From Nonomuraea rubra (GTDB lineage Bacteria > Actinomycetota > Actinomycetes > Streptosporangiales > Streptosporangiaceae), in the NCBI RefSeq assembly GCF_014207985.1, contig NZ_JACHMI010000001.1, positions 9,903,001 to 9,967,000 on the forward strand: a stretch of DNA of 64,000 nucleotides, written 5' to 3'. Below the pieces are notes generated by a model. That model made no database searches. It saw only the letters and a program-made list of their open reading frames with translations, and was not told the origin of the DNA. Positions 54,141-62,194 of the stretch are shown here, piece after piece; the first letter of the stretch is position 1; the number at the start of each line of letters is the position of its first letter. The position numbers and the translations under genes are program-made.

Positions 54141-56713
54141 GGACCTGGCTGCTCGCCCGGGTGCACCTGGGCACGGTGGCCGTGCTCTTCGTGCTCACGT
54201 TGAGCGCGTGCCTGCTGGTCGCGGGCCTGCCCAGGGCGATGCAGGCCTCGTACGACGAGGCCCTGCAGCGCGCGCTGACAACCGCCCCCGCCGCGCAGGC
54301 CGACCTCACCGTGGCCGTGGAATCCCACGGGCGGGCCGAGGACCTGCGCGAACGCGCCCAGTTCGACTCCCGCGAACGCCTCTGGCGCGAGATCATGCCC
54401 GCCACGCTGCGCCCGCTGACCACCGGTGCCGGCCACATGAGCGCCAAGACGTCGCTCACGCCCATCACGGGCACCGGCGGCGGGGCGTACGTCAACCTGG
54501 GCTGGCTCTCCGACGCGGACCAGCGCGTGGACTGGGTCCAGGGGCGGCCGCCCGGCGCGCCCGCCACGAGCCGCTACGAAGGCGAGACGATCCCCGTCTT
54601 CGAGGTCGGGGTCGTCGAGGAGGCCCTGCCCGAGATGGGCCTGAAGCTGGGCCAGACGATCATGCTCGGCGAGAACGACTACGCCGCCGCGAAGATCGTC
54701 GGCGTCTTCCGCGCGAAGGACCCCGGCGACCGCTACTGGTCGCACGAGTCCGACATCCTCCACGTCATCGAGCAGCAACCACCCGGCGGCCAGGACCACG
54801 TCAAGCACATCACCACGCTGATGTCCGACGCCGGGCTGACCGCGCTCAGCGGCGAGGGGCGCAACCTGTCCTACCGCTGGGTCCTGCCCCTCGACGCGCG
54901 GGCCGCCAGCGCCCTGGACGTGCCCGGCCTGCGGGCGGCGGTCGCCGAGTTCGACCGGGTCGTGGGGCTGCAGACCACCGGCAGCCCGTACCGCGTCGAG
55001 ACCGCGCTGGCCAAGCTGCTCGGCGACTTCCTGGCCGCGCTGTCCACGGCGCAGACCGTGATGTACCTGGTGCTCGGCGGGCTGCTGGCGGTCGCGCTCG
55101 GCGTGATCGTGCTGGCCGTGCAGCTCCTGGCCGACAAGCTGGACCACACGCTGACCCTGGCGCGGGCCCGCGGCGGGTCGCTGCCGCAGGTGGCGGGCAC
55201 AGCCGCGGCCCTGACCGGGCTGGCGGTGGCCCCCGCGGCGCTGCTCGGGTACGCGCTGTCCTTCCTCGTGCGCGGGCCCGCGCTGCCGATCGTGCACGCC
55301 GGGCCGGCGATCGTGGTGGTCGTGGCCGTCGGGTTCGCCGCCGTACGGCTGGCGCTCGTGCACCGCACGCCGCTGCACGGCTCGCGGGACGACGTGGCCA
55401 CCGCCCGGCCCTCCGCCAAGCGGATCACGCTGGAGGTGCTGGTCGTGGTGCTCGCGCTGGCGGGGGCGTACCTGCTGCGGGCCCGGGGGCTGAGCGCGTC
55501 CGGCGGGCAGGATCCGTTCCTGCTCGTGGTGCCGATCGCGCTGACCGCGGCGGCGGCGCTGATCACGTTGCGCTGCTACCCGTACCCGCTGCGGCTGTTC
55601 GTCCGGCTGGCCTCGCGCGGCCGGGCGGCGGTGGCGTTCCTGGGGCTGACCAGGGCGGCCAGGGCACGTTCCGGCAGCCTGCTGCCGGTGCTGATCCTGC
55701 TGCCCGCGCTGGGGGTGTCGGTGTTCGCGGCGGTGGTCTCCGACGGGATCGCGACCACGCAGCGGACGGCGTCCTGGCAGCAGGTCGGCGCGCCGATCAG
55801 GGTGACCGCGGAGAGCGAGATCCCGGCCGCGGTGATCGAGCGGGTGCGCCGACTGGCCGGGGTCGAGCGGGTGGTGCTCGCCCAGACGGGACGGGTCCAG
55901 GTCGGGTACGGCGCCGAACGGGCCGAGGCCATCGCCGTGGACGTGGCCCAGTGGCGGCAGATCCTCGGCGACGCCCCCGTCGGCCTGCCACCGCTGTCCG
56001 ACGGCGCGCTCGTCTCGCCCGAACTGCGCGGGCGGGGCACGTTCGAGATCGGGTGGCAGTCGCGGGTGAAGCTGGCCACGCGCGGCGTGATCGAGTCGGT
56101 GCCCGGCTTCTACACCCAGGGCAAGTTCCTGGTCGTGCCCATCGGCGTGCAGGTCAGGCCCGCCGTGAACACCTTGCTGATCCAGGGCGACGCCGCGCTC
56201 TCCGAGCTGTCGCGGCTGGTCCCGTCCGCCGTCGTCACCTCCCAGGAGAGCGCTCTGCGGGCCATCCAGGACGATCCGCTGACGAGCACGGTGCGCTGGA
56301 CGCTCGTGGTCGTGACGGTCGCGCTGGCGGCGTACGCGCTGATCGCCGTCGTCCTGTCACTGGTCATCGGGGCCGCCGAACGGGCGCGGGCGGTATCGTT
56401 CCTGCGGACGCTCGGCCTGTCGGAGCGGCAGGCGCAGCGGCTGACCGTGCTGGAGATCCTGCCCATGATCCTCGTCACCGCGCTGGTCGGGCTCGGCCTG
56501 GGCCTCGGCCTGCCCGCCGCGCTCGGGCCCGGCGTGGACCTGTCGTCGTACGCGGGCGACCTGCCCGTGGGCGACTACTCGCTCGATCTGTTCCTGCCCA
56601 GCGCGCTGACGGCCGGGCTGGCCGCCGTCGCCGTGCTCGGCGCGTACGCGCACACCGCCATCAGCCGTCGCCGCAGCCTCGGCGCCGTACTCCGAGTGGG
56701 AGACCTCCCATGA
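54137..56713 (+). CDS. FtsX-like ABC transporter permease (second of the operon)
   Basis: The 858-aa protein starts at GTG 54137, overlapping the first permease's stop, with GGGAGGAA upstream. It has the same layout: N-terminal helix, outer domain, central FtsX helices (TVMYLVLGGLLAVALGVIVL, DKLDHTLTLARARGGS), a second outer domain and C-terminal helices with ARAVSFLRTLGLSERQAQRL. Together with the 51087 product it probably forms a heterodimeric MacB-like complex. Overlaps the ATPase start by 4 nt (ATGA). Confidence 0.92.
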   Translation: MRTWLLARVHLGTVAVLFVLTLSACLLVAGLPRAMQASYDEALQRALTTAPAAQADLTVAVESHGRAEDLRERAQFDSRERLWREIMPATLRPLTTGAGHMSAKTSLTPITGTGGGAYVNLGWLSDADQRVDWVQGRPPGAPATSRYEGETIPVFEVGVVEEALPEMGLKLGQTIMLGENDYAAAKIVGVFRAKDPGDRYWSHESDILHVIEQQPPGGQDHVKHITTLMSDAGLTALSGEGRNLSYRWVLPLDARAASALDVPGLRAAVAEFDRVVGLQTTGSPYRVETALAKLLGDFLAALSTAQTVMYLVLGGLLAVALGVIVLAVQLLADKLDHTLTLARARGGSLPQVAGTAAALTGLAVAPAALLGYALSFLVRGPALPIVHAGPAIVVVVAVGFAAVRLALVHRTPLHGSRDDVATARPSAKRITLEVLVVVLALAGAYLLRARGLSASGGQDPFLLVVPIALTAAAALITLRCYPYPLRLFVRLASRGRAAVAFLGLTRAARARSGSLLPVLILLPALGVSVFAAVVSDGIATTQRTASWQQVGAPIRVTAESEIPAAVIERVRRLAGVERVVLAQTGRVQVGYGAERAEAIAVDVAQWRQILGDAPVGLPPLSDGALVSPELRGRGTFEIGWQSRVKLATRGVIESVPGFYTQGKFLVVPIGVQVRPAVNTLLIQGDAALSELSRLVPSAVVTSQESALRAIQDDPLTSTVRWTLVVVTVALAAYALIAVVLSLVIGAAERARAVSFLRTLGLSERQAQRLTVLEILPMILVTALVGLGLGLGLPAALGPGVDLSSYAGDLPVGDYSLDLFLPSALTAGLAAVAVLGAYAHTAISRRRSLGAVLRVGDLP

Positions 56714-57630
56714 ACCCGACCCTGTCAGAGCTGGAAGCCAAGGCCAGGCGGCCGGCCGCCGCGTTCGGCGGCGACGCGCACATCGTCTGCGACAACCTCG
56801 TCCGCATCTACAAGACCGAGGGGGTCGAGGTCGTCGCGCTGCAGGGCCTGGACCTGGTGATCGACAAGGGCGAGCTGGTGGCCATCGTCGGGGCGTCGGG
56901 CTCCGGCAAGTCGACGCTGCTCAACGTGCTGTCCGGGCTGGACGTGCCGACCGCCGGCGTGGCCAGGGTGGCCGGGATGGACCTGCTGTCGATGAGCGCC
57001 AAGGACCGGCTGCGGTACCGGCGGTCCGTGGTGGGGTTCATCTGGCAGCAGACGGCGCGGAACCTGCTGCCGTACCTGACCGGCCGGGAGAACGTCGAGC
57101 TGCCCATGAAGCTGGCCGGCTCCGCGCGCAAGGGACGCGCCCTGGAGCTGCTGGAACTGCTCGGCGTCGGCTCCTGCGCCAACCGCAGGACGCCCGAGAT
57201 GTCCGGCGGCGAGCAGCAACGCGTGGCCATCGCCGTCGCCCTGGCCAATTCCCCGCAGCTCATCCTGGCCGACGAGCCGACGGGCGAGCTGGACAGCGAG
57301 ACGTCGGAGCAGGTGTTCGACGCGCTGCGCAAGGCCAACAGGGAGCTGGGCGTGACCGTGGTCATCGTGACGCACGACCCGCTGGTGTCGGAGCAGGTGG
57401 ACCGGACGGTGGGCATCCGCGACGGGCGCACCAGCAGCGAGACGCTGCGGCGCGAGGGCGCGGAAGGGCAGATCATCGCCGAGGAGTACGCCGTGCTCGA
57501 CCGCGTGGGGCGCCTGCAACTGCCACGCGACTTCATGAACGCCCTCGACATGGAACGCCGGGTGCGCCTGGAGCTCGAATCCGACCACATCGGCGTGTGG
57601 CCCGCCCGAGAGGAACCCTCGAATGACTGA
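56710..57630 (+). CDS. MacB-type ABC ATPase with C-terminal AbrB-like domain
   Basis: The 306-aa protein has an N-terminal extension of about 25 residues, then a MacB/LolD-type ATPase (Walker A GASGSGKST, Q-loop region GFIWQQTARNLLPYLTGREN, signature MSGGEQQRVAIAVAL, Walker B LILADEPTGELDSE, ATP switch VTHDP). After the ATPase an extra segment of about 45 residues (VLDRVGRLQLPRDFMNAL, RVRLELESDHIGVWP) has the pattern of a SpoVT/AbrB swapped-hairpin domain. Its use in an ABC ATPase is unexplained; dimerisation is one possibility. Confidence 0.92.
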   Translation: MNPTLSELEAKARRPAAAFGGDAHIVCDNLVRIYKTEGVEVVALQGLDLVIDKGELVAIVGASGSGKSTLLNVLSGLDVPTAGVARVAGMDLLSMSAKDRLRYRRSVVGFIWQQTARNLLPYLTGRENVELPMKLAGSARKGRALELLELLGVGSCANRRTPEMSGGEQQRVAIAVALANSPQLILADEPTGELDSETSEQVFDALRKANRELGVTVVIVTHDPLVSEQVDRTVGIRDGRTSSETLRREGAEGQIIAEEYAVLDRVGRLQLPRDFMNALDMERRVRLELESDHIGVWPAREEPSND

Positions 57631-58315
57631 CTCGCCCCTGGTCGTGGTGGAAGGGCTGCGCAAGGTCTACCGGACCGGGCCCAAGGAGGTCGTGGCGCTG
57701 CGGGACGTGTCGTTCTCCGTGCTGCCCGGAGAGCTGGTCGCCATCCGCGGCCGGTCCGGGTCGGGGAAGACGACGCTGCTCAACCAGATCGGCGGTCTCG
57801 ACAAGCCGGACGCCGGGCGGGTGGTGGTGGACGGGCGGGAGATCACGTCCCTGTCGGAGGACGGGCTGCTGGCCGTACGCAGGGACGTGATCGGGTTCGT
57901 GTTCCAGTCGTTCGGGCTGATCCCCGTGTTGTCGGCGGCGGAGAACGTGGGGGTACCGATGCGGCTGCTGCGGACGCCCGTGGAGGAGCGGGAGTCCCGG
58001 ATCCGGATGTTGCTCGCGCTCGTGGGGCTGGAGCAGCATGTCAACCAGCGGCCGTACGAGTTGTCCGGGGGGCAGCGGCAGCGGGTGGCCATCGCCAGGG
58101 CCCTGGCCAACCGGCCTCGGTTGCTGGTGGCCGACGAGCCCACGGGGCAGCTCGACTCGCAGACGGGGCGGCAGATCATGGAGTTGTTGCGGGCGCTCGT
58201 ACGGAGTGAGGGGGTTACGGCGCTGGTGGCGACGCATGATCCCAGCCTGATGACGCTGGCGGATCGGGTGCTGGAGATCAGCGACGGAGTGGTGCGGGAG
58301 GCCGCGCTCGCCTAG
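57623..58315 (+). CDS. MacB/LolD-type ABC transporter ATP-binding protein
   Basis: The 230-aa ATPase has Walker A GRSGSGKTT, Q-loop region GFVFQSFGLIPVLSAAEN, signature LSGGQRQRVAIARAL, Walker B LLVADEPTGQLDSQ and switch ATHDP. It overlaps the preceding ATPase by 8 bp and ends the four-gene FtsX-type operon. Two different ATPases and two permeases suggest a heteromeric complex. It ends 12 bp from the convergent MFS gene. Confidence 0.93.
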   Translation: MTDSPLVVVEGLRKVYRTGPKEVVALRDVSFSVLPGELVAIRGRSGSGKTTLLNQIGGLDKPDAGRVVVDGREITSLSEDGLLAVRRDVIGFVFQSFGLIPVLSAAENVGVPMRLLRTPVEERESRIRMLLALVGLEQHVNQRPYELSGGQRQRVAIARALANRPRLLVADEPTGQLDSQTGRQIMELLRALVRSEGVTALVATHDPSLMTLADRVLEISDGVVREAALA

Positions 58316-58327
58316 TTCGTCGCGGCG

Positions 58328-59758
58328 CTAGCGGGCGTTTGAGCCCGGCGCCGGCCGCGGGCGCTTGGGCCCGGCGCCCGCCGCGGGCGCTGCGGGCGCT
58401 GCGGGCGCTGCGGGCGCTGCGGGCGCTTGAGCCTGGCGCCGGCCGCGTGGCTGCCAGGCGATCGCCACGAGATTGGCGGCGGCGACCAGCACGCCACCCG
58501 TCACCGCCAGCGCCGTCACCCCGGTCATCCCTGCCAGCGGCGCCGCCACCGCCAGCCCGAACGGCCGCGACGCGAACGAGATCAGCTGGTCGAACGACCG
58601 CACCCGCCCCAGCGCGCCCTCGGGAACCTCCTCCGCCACCACCGTCTCCCACAGCGGGCTGAGCAGCCCCAGCCCGAACATCGCCACGAAGTACGCCCCC
58701 GCCAGCACCGCGACCGGCGCGGGAACGGCCAGAGCCACCATGGGCAGCAGGTAACTCGCGGCACCGACCTGGACCACGGCCAGCGGACGCCGGATCGGCA
58801 GCCTGGGGGCGGCGAACACACCCAGTACCATCCCCACCGTCCCGCTCTGCACGATCACCATCCAGCCGGTCTCGCCGCCCAGGTGGTGTACGGCGGTCAC
58901 GGGGGCGAGTGTTAGGAACAGACCGGCCACGAAGTGCCAGACGCCGTGGCCGAGCACGCACGCCAGGAACCAGGGGCGTACCCTGATCTCCCGCCATCCC
59001 TGTACGAGGTCTTCCCGGAACGACGCCCAACCGCCGCGCCGCCCGCCTCGCCCTGGACCGCTTGCACCGCCCGCACCGCCCCCGCCTGTACCGCCCCCGC
59101 CCGGAACCGGCTCGGACGCCCGGCGAGCCGGTGTGGACCCCCGCCGAACCGACTCGGACCCCCGCCGGGCAGGTGTGGACCCCCGTTCTCCGGCCGCCGC
59201 CGAGTAGCCGGCTGGCGTTCGGACACCACCGAGCGTCAACGCCGAGCAGGCGAACAGCACCGCCGTGAGCCCCGCCGCCCACCCTGGCCCGGCGGCCACG
59301 GTGACCGTCCCGGCGAGGGCGGGGGCCGCGACGCTGGACAGGCTCGTCGCCACGCCGATGCGCGCGTTCATCCGCAGCCGGTCCGGCCCGGGCACCACCG
59401 CGATCACCAGCCTCGGCACGGCCGGGCTGCCGAACGCGATGGCCGCCCCCGACACGGCAGACAACAGGGCCAGGTCGAGCAGCCGATTCATGCCGAGCAG
59501 GAGCTCGACGGCGATGGCCGCCTGCGACAGGCATCGGACCAGATCGGCGGCCAGGGCGAGCCGCCCCGGCCTGACCCGGTCGGCCAGCACCCCGCCGACG
59601 GGCAACAGCACCAGCAGCGGGACCAGCTCGCTCGCCAGCACGATCCCCAGCTCCCCGCCGTCGCCGCCCACCCGCAGGACCGCCAGCGTGAGTGTCGTCG
59701 GGATGAGTGCCGTGGCCAGGGCCGACAGGCAACGTCCGATCAGAAGCCGATGCATCAT
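58328..59758 (-). CDS. MFS transporter with repeat-expanded linker and C-terminal tail
   Basis: The 476-aa protein is a 12-helix major-facilitator of the small enterobactin-exporter/MefA-like kind: LLPVGGVLADRVRPGRLALA carries motif A, and PLWETVVAEEVPEGALGRVRS split lies in the C-half. The loop between helices 6 and 7 is a 60-residue Arg/Ser/Gly-rich stretch with STPARRGSESVRRG repeats, and the tail is built of PAA repeats (58383-58427). It reads from ATG 59758 (or 59755), 7 nt after TATCGT, and is divergent from a MarR regulator that likely represses it. Confidence 0.9.
   Translation of the reverse strand: MMHRLLIGRCLSALATALIPTTLTLAVLRVGGDGGELGIVLASELVPLLVLLPVGGVLADRVRPGRLALAADLVRCLSQAAIAVELLLGMNRLLDLALLSAVSGAAIAFGSPAVPRLVIAVVPGPDRLRMNARIGVATSLSSVAAPALAGTVTVAAGPGWAAGLTAVLFACSALTLGGVRTPAGYSAAAGERGSTPARRGSESVRRGSTPARRASEPVPGGGGTGGGGAGGASGPGRGGRRGGWASFREDLVQGWREIRVRPWFLACVLGHGVWHFVAGLFLTLAPVTAVHHLGGETGWMVIVQSGTVGMVLGVFAAPRLPIRRPLAVVQVGAASYLLPMVALAVPAPVAVLAGAYFVAMFGLGLLSPLWETVVAEEVPEGALGRVRSFDQLISFASRPFGLAVAAPLAGMTGVTALAVTGGVLVAAANLVAIAWQPRGRRQAQAPAAPAAPAAPAAPAAGAGPKRPRPAPGSNAR
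58383..58427. repeat. Five perfect 9-bp tandem repeats in the MFS C-terminal tail
   Basis: GCGGGCGCT is repeated five times without change. On the minus strand it codes for repeated Ala-Pro-Ala. It is flanked on both sides by imperfect copies of a roughly 26-bp unit (GCGGGCGCTTGAGCCCGGCG...). Confidence 0.92.
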
Positions 59759-59765
59759 GGGCGAG

Positions 59766-59818
59766 ACGATATTTCGCTGGCGAATGTTTCGTCAACAAAA
59801 TACTTGCTGCCGTATGAT
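59766..59818. promoter_or_regulatory. Overlapping divergent promoters and MarR operator
   Basis: Minus strand: TTGACG (59790-59795), 18 nt, TATCGT (59766-59771), for the MFS gene. Plus strand: TCGTCA (59789-59794), 18 nt, TATGAT (59813-59818), for the marR-type gene. The two -35 boxes overlap, and both genes start 7 nt after their -10, so both transcripts are probably leaderless. The palindrome TTCGC-TG-GCGAA (59773-59784) lies between the MFS -35 and -10. Confidence 0.72.
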
Positions 59819-59825
59819 CCGTGGC

Positions 59826-60311
59826 ATGGAGGACTCGGTCGATCGCCACCTGGCCCGCTGGCGCGGCAAGGCGCCCTTCGACGAGCGGGTGGAGGCGATC
59901 GTGACGCGGATGCAGTTCCTCGTGAAGCACCTGTCCCACACCAAGGAGGCGGCTCTGGCGGAGGTGGGCATGCAGGACTACGAGTTCGAGACGCTGCACC
60001 GCCTGGTGGCACGCGGCGGCTCGGCGACGCCGTCCGAACTGGCAGCCGACCTGCTGCTCTCACCGGCCGGCATGACGGGACGCCTGGACACGCTGGAGCG
60101 CACGGGTCTGGTACGCCGGGTCCGGAGCACCGAGGACCGCCGCCGGGTGGACGTCGAGCTCACCTCGAAGGGCAAGAACCTGTGGTTCGAGGCGATGACC
60201 ATCCGCGCCGAGGTGGAGGCGTCCATGGTCAACGCCCTGACCCCAGCGGATCAGGCCCTCCTGGACACCCTCCTCAAACAACTCCTCCTGAAGGCAGAGA
60301 CAGCCCGCTGA
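59826..60311 (+). CDS. MarR-family transcriptional regulator
   Basis: The 161-aa protein has a MarR winged-helix: YEFETLHRLVARGGSATPSE, LAADLLLSPAGMTGRLDTLE (recognition helix), RTGLVRRVRSTEDRRRVDVE (wing). Divergent position and the palindrome between the promoters suggest it represses the MFS gene and itself until a ligand binds. ATG 59826 is set by the TATGAT box 7 nt upstream; the open frame further upstream runs through the MFS gene. Confidence 0.93.
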   Translation: MEDSVDRHLARWRGKAPFDERVEAIVTRMQFLVKHLSHTKEAALAEVGMQDYEFETLHRLVARGGSATPSELAADLLLSPAGMTGRLDTLERTGLVRRVRSTEDRRRVDVELTSKGKNLWFEAMTIRAEVEASMVNALTPADQALLDTLLKQLLLKAETAR

Positions 60312-60367
60312 CCCTCACCGGCGTACCAACAGCCGAAGAGCCCGCCTACTCCGCCGGACAGCCTCGG

Positions 60368-61339
60368 CTATCGTCCGGTGCGGCTGGCCACGATGACCTG
60401 CACCGTGTGCTCCAACGCGTACGCCGGGTCCGCTCCCCCACCCTTGACCTGCTCATCCGCACTGGCCACAGCCTGGATCGCCCTCGCCAGCCCTTCCGGC
60501 CCCCAGCCGTTGAGCTGGCGCTTCACCCGATCCACCTTCCATGGCGGCATCCCGACATGACTGGCCAGCTGCCCGCCCCGCAGATTGCGCGGCGCACTGC
60601 CGACCTTCGCCAGCGACCGCAACCCACCGGCCAGCGCGCTCACCAGCAGCACCGGAGCAACCCCCGTGCCCAGCGCCCACCGCAACTGCTCCAGTGCGTC
60701 CGCCAGCCGCCCCTCGACGGCCGAGTCGGCGACGTTGAACCCGGTGACCTCCGCCCGCCCCTTGTGATACCGGGCCACCGCAGCCGCACTGATCGTCTTG
60801 TCCTCTGTGTCGAACGCCAGCTGGTTACACGCGGCGGCCAGCTCGCGGAGATCGTTCCCCACGGCGTCGAGCAACGCCTGCGCCGCGTCGCCGGAGATGT
60901 TCCGCCCGGCCCGCTTGAACTCCCCCTTGATGAAGTCCAGCCGCTCCCCCGCCTTCGTGACCTTGTTGACCGTGATCACTGCGGCCCGGGCCTTCTTCAC
61001 CCCGTCGACCAGCGCCTTCCCCTTCACCCCACCCGGATGCGCCAGGACCATCACGGTGTCCTCGGAAGGCTGCTTGGCGTACGTCACGATCTCGGTGATG
61101 ACCTCCTTGGGCAGATCCTGGGCGGACCTGATCACCACCACGGAACGATCCCCGAAGAGCGACGGCGAGGTCAGCTGCGTGAGCTCGCCGGTCGTGACCT
61201 TGCTGCCGAGGAGGTCATGCACCTCGGTGCTGGGATCGGCCGCCCGCGCCGCCGCCACGACACCGCTCACCGCCCGCTCAACCAGCAACTCCTCGTCGCC
61301 GACAACCAAGGTCACAGGTGCTGGATCGGTTCCCGCCAT
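60368..61339 (-). CDS. holA: DNA polymerase III subunit delta
   Basis: The 323-aa protein fits HolA, the clamp-loader subunit: VTLVVGDEELLVERAVSGVV, LTSPSLFGDRSVVVIRSAQD, and the C-terminal AVASADEQVKGGGADPAYAL. It opens the sliding clamp during replication. The Met at 61339 (MAGTDPAP) is chosen; 61351 and 61381 are in-frame alternatives, none with a clear ribosome-binding site. It lies near comEC and rpsT as is usual in actinobacteria. Confidence 0.93.
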   Translation of the reverse strand: MAGTDPAPVTLVVGDEELLVERAVSGVVAAARAADPSTEVHDLLGSKVTTGELTQLTSPSLFGDRSVVVIRSAQDLPKEVITEIVTYAKQPSEDTVMVLAHPGGVKGKALVDGVKKARAAVITVNKVTKAGERLDFIKGEFKRAGRNISGDAAQALLDAVGNDLRELAAACNQLAFDTEDKTISAAAVARYHKGRAEVTGFNVADSAVEGRLADALEQLRWALGTGVAPVLLVSALAGGLRSLAKVGSAPRNLRGGQLASHVGMPPWKVDRVKRQLNGWGPEGLARAIQAVASADEQVKGGGADPAYALEHTVQVIVASRTGR

Positions 61340-61456
61340 GTCAGGCAGCATGCCATGCGCCGCCGACAACCTGGTACTCAACTCCCTGACTCCTCACCAG
61401 CCACCCGCCACCCCAGGCGGAGCCACGTCTCACGCCAACCCGCACCACCTACCAAG

Positions 61457-61502
61457 CCCAGGCGGAGCCACATGCCACGCCCAGGCGGAGCCACATGCCA
61501 CG
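61457..61502. repeat. Perfect 23-bp tandem duplication upstream of holA
   Basis: CCCAGGCGGAGCCACATGCC plus ACG occurs twice in direct succession (61457-61479 and 61480-61502). A third, diverged copy lies at 61412-61434. The surrounding stretch 61352-61645 between holA and the GNAT gene shows no gene. Confidence 0.85.
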
Positions 61503-61645
61503 CCAGCCGCACCACCCGCTAGCCCACCCCGAACCGCGTGCCACGCCAGCCCGCTCCATCTACTCGATCCAGTTACGCACAGCGATGAACCGCCAGGCAC
61601 TGGCCCCACCGAAACAGTCGGAAGGCTTCGCCCTACGATCACCGC

Positions 61646-62185
61646 ATGCTTGATCGAACCGGTCGCATCGAAGAACTGCTGACCACGCGACTGTCACTGC
61701 GACGCCCGGCGCCGGATGACATCGACGCGATCTTCGCCATCCACAGCGACCCCGCCACCTGCCGGCACAACCCCTCCGACGCCCTGTCCAAGCGTGAGGA
61801 GGCGGTGGAGCTCTTCGAACGTTGGAATGATCACTGGCAACGCTTTGGCTACGGCTACTGGGTGGTGCGACGCCATGACTCATACCGGAGGCTGGGCTTC
61901 TGCGGGACCAAGGTCATGAACCTTAACAACCTGAGCGTGCTCAATCTCTTCTACCGCTTCGAAGCCTCATCCTGGGGCCAGGGAGTGGCCGGCGAGGCCG
62001 CGACCGCGGTGGTCGAGTGGGTAACGGAACGCGTTCCCGATCTGCCCGTCATCGCTCGCGTGCGCCCGGCCAACACCGCCTCTCAACGAGAGGCGGTACG
62101 CGCCGGCCTGGTACGGGCTCAACACCTCGACACCACCGGCGAGGACGGCCCGGACTGGATCTTCGCGAAGAACCTGCCTGGCTGA
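61646..62185 (+). CDS. GNAT family N-acetyltransferase
   Basis: The 179-aa protein is RimJ/RimL-like: TTRLSLRRPAPDDIDAIFAI, FGYGYWVVRRHD, LGFCGTKVM, SVLNLFYRFEASSWGQGVAG (acetyl-CoA site), RPANTASQREAVRAGL. TACGAT lies 6 nt before the ATG, suggesting a leaderless transcript. Substrate unknown. Related to the GNAT at 47119. Confidence 0.92.
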   Translation: MLDRTGRIEELLTTRLSLRRPAPDDIDAIFAIHSDPATCRHNPSDALSKREEAVELFERWNDHWQRFGYGYWVVRRHDSYRRLGFCGTKVMNLNNLSVLNLFYRFEASSWGQGVAGEAATAVVEWVTERVPDLPVIARVRPANTASQREAVRAGLVRAQHLDTTGEDGPDWIFAKNLPG

Positions 62186-62194
62186 ACCGCCTCG

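Noticed and set aside
61430..61642. 70-codon minus-strand ORF with repeated Trp/Gly/Ala blocks
   Set aside because: It is produced by the tandem DNA repeat; no ribosome-binding site or homology is evident.
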